Part shown: one piece after another, positions 23,901 through 34,521 of the stretch
Layout: every line of letters starts with the position of its first letter
Numbering within the stretch: position 1 is the first letter of the stretch
Source of the DNA: Edaphochlamys debaryana
Taxonomy: Eukaryota > Chlorophyta > Chlorophyceae > Chlamydomonadales
Direction: 5' to 3'
DNA: 64,000 bases
NCBI GenBank assembly: GCA_016858145.1
Contig: JAEHOE010000001.1
Span: forward strand, 2,232,001 to 2,296,000
Position numbers and translations under genes: made by a program
The notes under the pieces: model-generated
What the model saw: the letters and a program-made list of their open reading frames with translations, nothing else
The model's database searches: none
What the model was told of the DNA's origin: nothing

Positions 23901-26900
23901 CCTGGTCCCCGCCAAGTACGCCCACCTGCTACCCACCACCGCCGCCGGCCAGCCCCTGCCCGACGTGGCCGAGCCCACGGGCGAGGCTTACGTAACCGCC
24001 GTGTCGCACCTTTTGCCGTACCTGCTTAGTCACCGCACGCGCGCGATCGCCGCGCTGGCGGAGGCCGAGGCTGAGGCGGCAGCAGCAGCGGCGGCAGCGG
24101 CAGCGGCGGCGGGGGCGGAGAGCGAGGAGGCGTCGGGACGGGGCGGGGAGAGCGGCACGGAGGGCGAGACGGGGAGCGCGCCGGGCAGCGCGCGGGGTCC
24201 GGGCCCTCGGGGCGACGCGGGCGGCGGCGCTGCGTCTTGGTCAGAGCTGCAGGAGCGCAGCCGCAGCCACGCGCAGGCCTCCTCCTCCGCCTCCTCCCCC
24301 ACCCCCACCTCTCCCGGCCGACGCAGTGCCGACGTACCCCGCACGCCCTCCCCAACGCACCCCGCCATCGCCATCCCCCCCGCCACGGCCCCTGCGGGCA
24401 CGGGGGGCACAGGCGCTGACGCGGCCGCCGAGCCCGGCGCGGCCCTGCCCCCCCGCCAGCTGCTGTGTGTGCTGGACACGGCCATCGTGCGCGTGATGCT
24501 GGCCATGCCGGACACGGGGGCGCTGCTGCGCTTCGTGCAGCTGCCCAACTACGTGGACCTGCAGGAGGGGGCCAAGGTGGGGAAGTGGGTGGGCGGATGC
24601 GGGGCGGTAGAAGAAGAAGGGGGGGGCAAGGAGCCGTGGAGCGGGGCTGGGAGCACAAGCGCTGGCATAAGTAACGGCAAACGTTGGCAGTTCCACCCAC
24701 CAGCCCGCTGGCCAGCCCTTCGGGCCCCGTCCACCTACACGCGTGCCCCCTCCTTGCCCCCCCAAAGGCCCTGGCGGACGCGGGCATGTACGCCGAGCTG
24801 GCGGCGCTGTACCGCTACAACGGCTGCCACGATGAGGGCCTGGAGCTCCTGCGCAAGCTCAGCCAGGAGCCGGGAGCCCTGGCCGTGCCGCCCAGGGGCG
24901 CAGCCGCGGGTGCGTGCCTCCGCCTCCACTTCCGCCGCTGCCGCATCTGCAACGCCCCTTTCCCCACCATGCTCCTCCCCAGACGCCTCTAGCCCCGCCC
25001 TGCCGTGCCCGTCATCACCACCCGCGCTTGGACCAGAACCAACCCGCAGTCACGCATCACCCCTGCCCCCCGCCGCCTGCCTGCCTTACCGCAGACCTGC
25101 CGGGCCTCCCGGGCGTGTGGGCGGCGGTGCGCTACATCGTGTCCCTCAGCGAGCAGCAGGCGCCCGTGATCACGCGGCACGCGGGCTGGGTGCTGGCGGC
25201 CGACCCCGAGGCGGGGCTGTCGGCGCTGCTGCACATGAGCCCGCCCCTGCACCCCTCCCTGGCGCTGTCCATCCTCAACCAGCACTCGGCCCACTACTGC
25301 GGCCTCTACCTGGAGACGGCGCTGCAGATCGGGGTGGCGCTGCCGCAGGTGCGTGACCCTGTGGTGTCGGGGCGGGGCGGGGAGGGGAGGGCAGGGGTAG
25401 GGCCTCGTAGACGTGTGGCCTCGTAGACGTGTGGCCTGAGTGCCGGCCCGAACACGACGTGTGTGGCTGGGTGAGTGTGACGGGACACGTAGTAGGTGCG
25501 GCGGAGCAAGGCCGCGCAATCTGGGGCGGTCTGGCGCGGGTGTGGCGGGACCGATCCAGCCCCACACACCATCCAGCCTCAAACCCAGTCCCCTCAGTAA
25601 CAACCTCCCCACGCCGCCCCCCCCCAGGACTACCACAATGAGCTGCTGCTCATCTACCTGAGGGACATCCTGTCCAAGGCAAGCAGGGGTGCAAAGGGGA
25701 AGGGCAGGGAGCGCAGCGACGCAATGCTTGGGGGTTGCAACACTAGAGAGCCAGCGTCAAGAGCCCATCACCCGGCAACCTCCGCTCTGAGCTTCGCACT
25801 CTGCAACCTGCCGCTTTTGCCCCGACCGGCTCCCCTCCTCCTCCCTCACCGTCCCCGCTCCCCTCCTCCCCCTCCTCCCCCACAACCCCATCCCCCACCC
25901 CCCACCCGACCCCCAGGAGCCTGCCCCCAGCCGCTCCTCCGTCCACTCGGGCGACCACCTCAAGGAGCTGCTCCTGGCGCACCGCCCCGACCCGGGCCAG
26001 CCCCCCCTGCTCTTCCCCGAGGACCTGGCGCAGGCGCTGCTGGCGCACAGCGCGGGCGGGGGCAGGGGCGGGGGGGACGCGGCGCGGCGCTTCGCCTCGG
26101 CGCCCGCGTCCGCGCCCGGGACGCCCCCCGGGGACGGCTCGCGCGGGCCGTCAAGGGTGGTGTCGCGGACCAACCTGCACTCGAGACACGGCTCGAGTGC
26201 CAACCTGGCGGCGTCGGCGGCGTCCGCGGGGGGCGGTGCTGGCGGCGGGGCGGGCAGCGCGGGCGGCGGAGGGAGCGCGAGCGGCGGCGGAGGCGGCGGC
26301 GCGGGTGTGGGTGGAGGTGCGGGGGCCGGGGGGGTGAGGTCCGCTAGCACGCCTTCGTCTGTGCCCTTAGCGGCCCGGCTGCGGTACGGCAGGCAGACGT
26401 CGTCGCTGACGTCGCCTGCGCCCGGGGAGGTGCGGGAGCTGCGGGAGGGGAGCTCGGGGTCGGACTCGAGCGAGTCGAGCGAGGAGGAGGCGGGGCGGCA
26501 CGACTCCCACGGAGCCAAGGCCACGCCAGCGAGGGCCAGGGCCGGCGCGGGCAGCAGCCGCGCAGGCGTCACGCCGCCCCGCGGCCCCTCCTCGACCGCC
26601 ACCAAGGCCCCGGCCTCAGCCCCGCCGGGGCGCAAGACCGCGGCCGCAGCCGACGGTGGCCCCGACGCCCGGGCGCGCCCCCGCCGCGCGCGCCGGCCGC
26701 GCCGCTCCTCCGCCGACGCCCCCGGTGAGCTTCTCTCCCCCGCCGGCCCGCCCGGCGCCGCCGCGGCCGCGGCGGCCGCCGCCGCCGCCGGCCCCTCCCT
26801 CTACCAGCGCCTCCGGGACCTGGTCTACACCTCGCCCTACATTGACCCCTCCTACGTTCTGGACAAACTGCCACCTGGAGAGCTGCTCGAGATCCGGGCC

Positions 26901-28015
26901 CTCATGCTGGAGCGGTTGGGCCGCCACCGCCAGGCGTTACGCCTTTACGTCCACGCACTGCGGGACCTGCCCGCAGCGGAGGCGTACTGCGACCGCGTGT
27001 ACGAGGCCGCCACGGGTACGACCACCACGAACGCCGTACCGCCCGCGCCGACGCTGCTGAGCACGCCGCTGCGGCACCCGAGCGAGATCTACGTGGAGCT
27101 CGTACGGGCGCTGTACGACGGGCCGGAGAGCTGCCCGGCGGCGGCGGCCGTGGCGGCGGCGGCGGCTGCCGGCGGCGTGTCGTCGGCCGCGGGCGCGGCG
27201 GCGGCGGCGGCAGCGGCGGCGGCGGTGGACGAGGTCGGGGTGGATGCGGATGAGGAGGTGCTGGGGCTGGCCGGGAGGGACCGCGCGAGGCTGGACTCGG
27301 GCACGTGGCAGGCGCTGTCCCGGCTGCTGAGCCGCAAGCGGGAGCGGCTGGACCCTCTCGAGGTGAGGCGGAGGGGCCCGGCGCTGGAAGGGGCTGCGGA
27401 GCCGGGGCGGGTGTGCTTCTGTGCATCAGGTCATGGCGTGCGCACAACCGCCAGGGTGTCTATGATTTCCTGGGGCGAGCGTCTGTTGGGCTCCCGGGTA
27501 TGAGGGTTGCTAAGGTGGCGTCGGCCAACCCTTCCCCCCACCCTGCCTCCCTCTGCATCCCCCTCTCGCCGCCCGGCCAGGTGCTGGCGCTGCTGCCGGA
27601 CGGCGTGGCAGTGGCGGACGTGCTGCCCTGGCTGGAGGGCTCCCTGCGCTACGCCACCGAGTCGCGGCGCAACCTGTCGGTGGTGCGGCAGCTGCGGCGC
27701 AGCGAGAACCTGGCGGCGCTGGAGGAGGCGGTGCGCGTGCGGCAGCAGCGGGTGGTGGTCAATGGCGAGCGGGCATGCTCGCTGTGCCACAAGCGACTCG
27801 GCAGCTCGGTGCTCGTGTCGTATCCGGGCGGGCTGCTGGCGCACTACCACTGCCACAAGCGGCACACGGGAGGTGGGGAGTCGTCGGGGGCGATGGGCGT
27901 CATGGGCGCGGGGATGGGCGCGGGCGGGAGCGGGATCGCGCTGGCGGATGCGGCGGGCGGCGGGTTGGGGCGGAGCAGCGGCGGGGGTGGTGCAGAGCTG
28001 GCGGCGTGGGCGTGA
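20948..28015 (+). CDS. VPS39: VPS39/VAM6-type HOPS complex subunit
   Basis: Plus-strand gene of about 12 exons, roughly 1,530 aa, ATG at 20948, stop 28013-28015. The start YEAFRLQPIVENLQSRVESL matches the VPS39 opening (YEPVPILEKL). Exons to about 22816 form a CNH (citron homology) beta-propeller, including KEFLLLGLQDGTIVQY and VGPGLLMLGLKRQYVLL. The middle helical-repeat part includes LEERLRLAYGHYLFASGEYD and a VPS39 domain 1 segment (LLCVLDTAIVRVMLAM through CHDEGLELLRKLSQE). The last exon has the VPS39 domain 2 zinc ribbon CSLCHKRLGSSVLVSYPGG followed by HYHCHKR. VPS39 tethers late endosomes or autophagosomes to the vacuole through Rab7-type GTPases. It is much longer than the ~880-aa animal protein because of Ala/Gly/Ser-rich inserts near 23180-23480, 24060-24450, 26040-26800 and 27130-27240. 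Confidence 0.9.
25401..25432. repeat. Perfect 16-bp tandem duplication in a VPS39 intron
   Basis: GGCCTCGTAGACGTGT is repeated head to tail at 25401-25416 and 25417-25432 and followed by another GGCCT. Confidence 0.9.
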
Positions 28016-28536
28016 GGAGGGCAAGCTTTGGCAGGCGGCATTGGAGCGCTGCGGTGAGGGCATAGCCTCCGTGCCTGGGGCGGGGCACTCTGGCGAGGCT
28101 TAAGCAGGCCTGTGCCGCGGGCCGCGGCTCGACACGCGGTACGGCTGGGTCGTTGGAAACGCCGTCGTTGTCTTGGAGTGTTGTCGCCTGAAAGCATACT
28201 ATCAGCCTACGTTGAGCCGCTGTTGACCAAACTCGAATCCTGCACCGGCGCTAGCAAGTCGGTGTGCGGTAGCAGTAGCGCGCCGACGCCGCACAACTCC
28301 TGCTGCTTAGACGCGCCCGCCCTTCCAGACACCAAAGAATGCATTTATCTACCGCTGTAAGCACTTCTGGAGTACAGCGCACGACTCGTCGTGCTTTGCG
28401 CTAGCCCATCGAGGGTCGTGTTGGAGGCGCCCCAGCTTTTTAGTTTCATCGAGCTGTGTCTAATCTCCACGAACATATCGGTGGCACAGCCGTCCTCTGG
28501 CGAAACCCTGCTCGGGCCGGCGCATGCCGAGGGACC
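28016..28536. other. VPS39 3' region and promoter of the next gene
   Basis: 521 bp between the VPS39 stop and the next start codon, with a TGTAA at 28356-28360. The remaining ~180 bp should hold the promoter of the proline-rich gene. Confidence 0.5.
28356..28360 (+). terminator. Candidate TGTAA poly(A) signal for VPS39
   Basis: TGTAA about 340 nt beyond the VPS39 stop codon, on the coding strand and upstream of the next gene's start. Confidence 0.6.
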
Positions 28537-30056
28537 ATGCTTGGAGCGCTATTGGGAAAGAAGAAGGCGTCGCGTGTGGCGCCGCTTCTCGTGCAAAGCG
28601 ATGCTGCGTTGGAAGCAGGATCGGGGCTAGAACGGCCAGGGCCGGTCGCGGAGGGCTCGCTCGCACAGCCCAAACTCGACACGAAATCAGTTGCGGGCCG
28701 TAAATCTAAGGTGAGCGGAGGGCTCTTTTCGTTCAAACTGCATAACTATGATGCAGCCGCCTCACCGAGGGGACGCGCCCCCGCCACTCTACTCCACGTC
28801 TCCCCTGACGCAACCCATCGTCGCATGGGGGCCGCCCCTTCCCTTCTGGCCACAGGCTTCGCTGCCGTTCCAGCATTCGCTGGTGCAGCCATTTGCGGCT
28901 CTCAATGCTTCGACGGCGGGGGCTAAGCCGTCGACGGCGTCGACCGCTTCCTCCCGTGCGCTGCATCGGCAGCACGGTTCGCTCCCAACTTCGAGGCCCC
29001 AGCAGTTGGCGCCGCCGCCAGCGCTCCGCAGCCTCAGTCTCGGCCCCGGCTCGCTAGCAGGGGATGCTCGCGCGTCACAAGCGCTGGCCAAGGGGGCAGC
29101 GGTTGCGGAAGCGGGGCAAGCAGGGGGGGCAGCCTCATACTCGACGTCTGGCGGGGGCTCATCCTTGCTCATCGCGCTCCAGCTCTTCACGGAAGCAGCG
29201 TCGGGAACGGTGACCGCACTGTCGTCAACGCGGCAGGAGCACGAGGTGAGGGGTCTGCGCGCTTGCGTGTGGACCAAGCCCTTTGGGAAAGGAAGCGTGA
29301 AGCTCTGACGAGTTGCGCACTCATGGTGGGCGCTCCTAACCACGCAAGCCCCTGTGCTCCTCTCTATCTTGGCCCGTCCCTCAGGAGCTGCTCCAGCAGC
29401 AGAGGGAGCAGTTCCAGCGCCTGCTGCAGCAGCGGGCGCGCGCGGCAGCGCAGCGCTCAGCGCCGCTGGTGCCCTCGACATCCGGGGGCCCGGAGGCACA
29501 GGCAACACAGCCGCCCGCCGCCGGAGCATCCCTATCGGCGCCAGCCGAGGCAACCATGCACCGCCACGCACCGCCGACGCTGCAGGTGCCGCTGCCGCCG
29601 GTGTCCCCGGGCCACACAGCCGCCAACAGCCCGGGGCCCACGCCCCCCACACCGCCACGGCCCCGGGCGTCGCCGGCGACCCTTCCCCCAACACCCGCCA
29701 GCCCCTTCCTTCCCGCGCCACCGCCCTTCCATGCAGCCAGCATACCTGCCGACGAACCCGTCACGGAGTGGTACGCCGGCGTGCAGTTCATATACCCTGT
29801 CGGATGCCGAGTCGAGAAGCCGGAGGGCGCCTCGACACGCGTCGTGGTGGTGGGGAGGAACGTGCGGGTTGAGCTGGACTTCCGGGCGGGGGTGGGAGGC
29901 GGCTCGGCGTCTGGCGGTGCGGGGCAGGGGCCGCAGGTGGTGCTCATATCCTCCAATTGTGTGTGCACCCTGCGGAAGGTGGACGGGGTCACAGTGGTGA
30001 GCGTGATGCAGCCGCTTGCGGGCAACAAGACTCCCGCGCGGCGGCTGGTGCTGTAA
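28537..30056 (+). CDS. Unrecognised proline-rich protein, 444 aa, three exons
   Basis: I do not recognise this gene. Three exons join in frame: 28537-28710 (58 codons, MLGALLGKKKASRV), 28757-29245 (163 codons) and 29385-30056, giving 444 aa. The first intron is only 46 nt but has a GTGAGC donor, a pyrimidine stretch and a CAG acceptor, and the frame is preserved exactly. The second intron also has GTGAGG...CAG ends. The protein is Pro/Ala/Ser-rich, with a short Gln/Arg-rich helix (ELLQQQREQFQRLLQQRAR) opening exon 3 and a beta-rich, non-repetitive C-terminus (TEWYAGVQFIYPVGCRVEK, then VVVVGRNVRVELDF, then ISSNCVCTLRKVDGVTVVSV). That C-terminus may be a small folded domain. No signal peptide or membrane segment is seen. 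The stop TAA is itself part of a TGTAA pentamer. Confidence 0.62.
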
Positions 30057-30767
30057 ACGCATGAGGGCTCATCAAAGACTCGTACAAACTGGGATTTGTG
30101 GGGGTGAGTTGACGCTAAGCTTCGCTACGGCATGGAGCTTGTGCTGGTATCAAGGGCAGGGGTTGCAAAATGCAACGGGTATGGGATGCCTTGTGAGCTT
30201 GACCACTAGGGCTTGACCCGAATCATGCCTTGCACTGACCGATCTTCCACATTGTGAAGCCAGAGACCCGGTCGTACATAAGCTGTTTGAGTTTCATGGC
30301 TAGGGATTGCCTTGTAGAGGAACTGTCACGGGACTGCAAGCCTGTGGAGTCGGGAGGGCTTGCTAGGGCTGGTACCGATTGCGTCAAGTAGCTGCGTCAC
30401 GCGGGGGCCTCCGTGAGCCCGGTCTCCTTCACAGAGGCCCACCAGGGGCGATCAGTTGCTTGCAAGCCAGGGAGGTCTAGCGTGTGCATGGCAAACCGAG
30501 ATTTTGTGGTTGAGACGTGGATGCCGGGGATGAGCGTGAGGCGCTTCTGGAGTGCGGCTGCGGCCACAAGTCCCTAGAAGTCTCACAACGCAGCACTGAC
30601 ACACCATGAGCATGCATCTTGGTCAAGGGCCTGTGGCCAGCAGTGGGGCGGCGCCATACAGAGCATAGGTTGCTTTCATTCTTGGCGTGCGGACTTGGTT
30701 CCTGGGTTCGGATATGGAGGTGGCCGGGCGTGGCTGTGCCTGATCTTGCGTTTCGCAGTAGTATCGT

Positions 30768-30772
30768 TGTAA
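30768..30772 (+). terminator. Possible TGTAA poly(A) signal for the proline-rich gene
   Basis: First plus-strand TGTAA downstream of the stop (other than the one overlapping the stop), about 710 nt away. It would imply a long 3' untranslated region. Confidence 0.3.
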
Positions 30773-31229
30773 GCGCAACGTCCGTGGTATGATGCAAGCC
30801 CTACTTCTGTCCATGGCGGCTCTGGGCGGACGGGGTCCTGGAAAGTTCCCGCGCTCGCCACGTCGTGGGCATCTGGCCCACCCCCCTAGTGCACAGTTCC
30901 CCAGAGGCGCCAGTCCGTGAGACCTGAGAGGTCCGAGACTGATGCAGGGCACAGGCCCTCAGAGTGTCACCGACACGAGGCGCCACGCGCCAGTGACAGT
31001 GACAGCAACGCCTGTACCTCCACGCTCCACCATAGCCCGGGTCAGCCGCTCCGTGTAGGCGGCGCCGCGGCGGCCTTACCGCCGTACTCCCGTGCTCGAT
31101 GGCCTCGCTGCTGTGTACAAGCGGCGGCTATGCCGAGGGCCCCGAGATCTGCCGGCTGTTGAGGGCTCTGGAAAGCAGAGCGGCCCCGCTACGCAGCTTT
31201 TTGGGCTGAGCCCCCGCCGTCAGGCTCTC

Positions 31230-31247
31230 GGGGGGCGAACGCCCCCC
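31230..31247. repeat. GC-rich perfect hairpin
   Basis: GGGGGGCGAACGCCCCCC: an 8-bp GC-only stem around AA, in non-coding DNA. Could form a strong hairpin in DNA or RNA; no T-run follows. Confidence 0.7.
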
Positions 31248-31442
31248 AGGATTACCCCGTGTTGGCGTGGCGTAGGCGGAGTTCGCCCTTGTTGTTGTTG
31301 TTGCCCCTTACGGTAATCAGTCGAGCACTCGAGCAGGGACTGATGGGGACTGTCGGCTGACCTGGCTTAAGAGGTTCACGCCTGTGCTGAAACGCGTCCG
31401 ACCAGGGAGTGGGAAGGCGTCTTGGGGAAGTCTGATTTGTTG

Positions 31443-31447
31443 TTACA
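31443..31447 (-). terminator. Possible TGTAA poly(A) signal for the kinase gene
   Basis: TTACA on the plus strand is TGTAA on the minus strand, about 1.05 kb beyond the kinase stop. It is the nearest one found, so the assignment is weak. Confidence 0.25.
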
Positions 31448-32493
31448 ACACGGTGGCTGGTATTGTTGCGTCCACCACTAATCCAAAATTGCATACGATG
31501 CGCACTCACGCAAGTTGTCTCTGCAGGGCTGATGCCCGCTGCTACCGTCCCAGCACTGATAACATAGCAAGGTCTCGCCACAACTGGCCTCCAGTGACAC
31601 CACCTCCACGACGCCACAAGCCACCTCCACGACGACTCAAGCACGCACTTCGCCCCAGCGTCTCCTGAACCTCTCCCTGTTCGCATCCCGTTTTGACCCC
31701 AGGCCCCACTGTTGGCACGTCGACCTGCCGACCATGCTCGCATCCTGCAAACACCCGCAACAGAAGAAGAAGAGCAAGTTATGAGCCAGACAAAGAGCCC
31801 CTGCACTACTGCAAACACATAAGCAAACGGAAGAATGGTCTAAGGCCTCTCCAGCAATAGCGCCGGTGGCATAACGGATTCTGTGTGGTCTTCTCAAGTG
31901 GAACCGATGCCCCCGCCCCAACCCGGGTAGCCCCTCTTCTAGACCCTGCGATGCCCCCTGCCCCCCCAGTGCACGGACAACGGATAGCTTAAATCGACAT
32001 GACGCACACGCTTCGGTCCGGAAGGCGGGTGGTGGAAAGCAGCGCAAATAAGGAGGCGGCGCGTAGAATCAAGGCGGAAAGAAGGAACGCTCCCGAATCG
32101 CAAACACTCTCACACTCGGATTCACCAAAGGCCTCTCGGAAGAATAGACCGTGGCATGCCAAGCAGATGCGCGTCTCCCGACTAAATCCGAAGTCACCCG
32201 AGTAACGGCGCGCGGGCCCAGCTGAGGCCACGCGCGCCGACTCGACACAATCACTCCCCCTCGCATGCAAGCAAGCAAGCTGCAAAGAAACAGATCATGC
32301 GCCGCGCCAGAGCCAAACCAAATCGCAGTCCTCTTCTCAAACGCTGGCAAGCCAGCCAGTCGTCGAAGCACCAGTCGATCCACGAACTTGCACAACGCAG
32401 GCGCTCAGTCGGGCGCCCAGGGGACCCGCCCTCGCTGCGCCCCAAGGCATCCGCAACACGCGAGTCCTCGACGCTGCCGCAGCAGGGAGCCCC

Positions 32494-34054
32494 TTACGGG
32501 TCCAGCACGGGCAGCATCGAGGCCTCCACCGAGGGCGCCGACTTGAGCTCCACGGAGAAGCCCGCAGACAGGGGCCCCTCGACCAGGTGCTGCCAGGCCA
32601 GGCCCTCAAAGAACTTGTGGCTCAGCGCCTGCTCGGCCGTGAGGCGCTTGGGCGCCGGCGCCAGCATGCCGCAGATGAGGTCCTTAAGGTCCGCCGGCAC
32701 GTACTCGGGCAGGTTCGCCGCGGGGTCGTCCTTGACGGCCTGCAGCTTGCCGTTGCCGCCCGCGGGGTGGCAGGTCATCTCGGCGAGCGTGATGCCCATG
32801 GCGTACATGTCCGCGCGGTCGGCCGTGTAGCCGGGGCCTTGCAGAGAGGCGCGCCACAGCTCCGGCGCCTGGTACGAGGTGGTGCCGGCGCGCTTGGTGA
32901 CCGTGACGGCGTCCATGCTGTCCGTGTCGGCCAGCTGGGGGCGGCCGTTGGCGGCCATGAGCACGTTGCCGGGCTTCACGTCCCGGTGCGCCTGGCCGCG
33001 GGAGTGGATGAAGTAGAGACCCTGCAGGATGCAGGCCGCGTAGTACTGGATGCGGTTCACGGGCATCAGCAGCCGCTCCTTGCCGCGCCGGCGCTGCTCC
33101 ATGGCTTTGAGCATGTCCCCGAGCGTGCCGTTGGGGGCGTAGTCGAGGAGGAACTCAAAACTCCCTTCCGCCGTCACCCTCGACGTGTAGACGTCCACCA
33201 CGAAGGGGCAGTCCGCGCACAGCATCAGGCCGCGCAGCTCCCGCTCGTAGCGAGCCTGGTTGTAGAGCGGGGAGTGGATGACCTTGCGCGCCGCAACAAT
33301 GTTGCGCCCGCTGGGAAGCGTGACCTGTGGTGGTAGGGCGCATGACGGCATGTTGAAGGGCCCAAGACCACTTTCGGAGCGCCAATTGCCCGGCTGCTAT
33401 CGACTCAAGAACGCCCCCTCACGCAGCCTGGGCGGGCCGCAGCGCCAATGCGCGTCCCGAAGCAAACCCGAGCGCAACGGACGCACCTGGACAAGGTCCA
33501 CGGTCCCATAGCCACCCTCGCCCAGCGCCTTCAGCGGCGTGCAGCGCTCGAGGCCCGAGCTTTGCAGAAACGCCAGGTCCTGCGAGGAAACGGGAAAGCG
33601 TGAGCGGACATACCTCGCACATTGAACCGGACCACGGGGACCTTACCTCGTCACAGAGGCCGGTGGGGCTCTGGTACGCCAGACGCGGCGACTCCGGGGA
33701 CGCCGACGACGAGGGGGACTCAAGCTCCTCGTCGCAGTCGCTGTAATCCTCGGGAATCGCAATGGCCAGCGTGGTATTGTCCCCGCACTCCGTCGTGTCC
33801 TCGAACGCGGCCGTGGACGCCACCGAGAGCTGAGACATCGAGTCAATCTCATGGAGGTTGTTGGCGTAAGACCTGCGCACAAAGGGTGGATTGATGAGCC
33901 CGCCCGCAACAATGACGTCGCCCCCCGTCCGCCGGCCTTCTAAGCCAGCCAGGTGTCCGTGTGCTCACCTAGACTTCCGTCTGAGGTTGAGCGCCTTCAT
34001 TTGGTCATGCAGGGCTGCCGCCCGGCCATCGAGCACTTTCATGGAGCGTCCCAT
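32494..34054 (-). CDS. Protein kinase with DTD in place of the DFG motif
   Basis: Minus-strand, four-exon gene (about 34054-33969, 33872-33647, 33580-33486, 33327-32494), roughly 412 aa. Start MGRSMKVLDGRAAALHDQMK; stop TAA at 32494-32496. After an acidic Ser-rich N-terminal region comes a kinase domain: P-loop GEGGYGTVDLVQ split by an intron, catalytic lysine in NIVAARKVI, catalytic loop HRDVKPGNVLM, and activation segment RAGTTSYQAPEL with an intact APE. Where most kinases have DFG the sequence reads QLADTDSMD. The Mg-binding aspartate is present but Phe-Gly is replaced by Thr-Asp. The subdomain IX sequence ADRADMYAMGITLAEM is also unusual, with Met-Tyr where Trp-Ser is common. The C-terminal segment FFEGLAWQHL resembles the start of an AGC-kinase tail, but the subfamily is not clear. 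Activity is plausible but unproven. Substrates are unknown. Confidence 0.85.
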
Positions 34055-34521
34055 CTTTGGCTTTGGTCACGAAAGAGGTCTAGGAAAGGTCGGTCAGAAT
34101 CGCTGGGTGTAAAGGCGAAGGGGGCGGTGTGTGGCGCGCGGAGGAAAGGCGCGAAGCCGCGGCGCAGGCGCCGGGCGCGGGTGGGAGAAGCCTAGCGGTC
34201 TTGCTGCTGATACTAAATTGGTCGCTGAGAGAGAGGGGCTGTGTCAATAGTGAGTTTGTGGGGCTTGAGGGCGCCGGGCCCCTATACTTGAACCCGGCAT
34301 GGGCCCCGAGCACTCATCCCGCCTCGGGCTAGCAGCTGCCCGTGCTCTGGGCCACAACCGCCTGCACGCCGCCAGGAGCCCTAGCGTAATCACAAGCACC
34401 GAAGGACCAGCTCGCGCACCAGAGTCGAGGCACTAGGGCCCGAAGCATCTGGCCTTCTCGCCCCAACCGCAACGCGCTCGCGCCCGCTTGAGCATGTCGG
34501 ATACGCTCGAACAATAGTACT
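34055..34521. promoter_or_regulatory. Divergent spacer between kinase and RabC genes
   Basis: 467 bp between opposed start codons. It has no evident coding potential and should contain both promoters. Confidence 0.5.

Larger units (their letters stand above)
30057..32493. other. Gene-poor region of about 2.4 kb
   Basis: No exon with conserved protein features was found on either strand. It should contain the 3' untranslated regions of the two flanking convergent genes. Small features are a GC-rich hairpin at 31230-31247, a short duplicated CCACCTCCACGACG at about 31607-31637, and single TGTAA candidates facing each flanking gene. Coding potential of the short open frames here looks random. 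Confidence 0.45.

Noticed and set aside
22912..25356. Very long plus-strand open frame (over 800 codons) overlapping the VPS39 gene
   Set aside because: It is an alternative frame of GC-rich VPS39 exons. It reads as Arg/Pro/Trp-rich nonsense, while the overlapping frame carries the conserved helical-repeat sequence.
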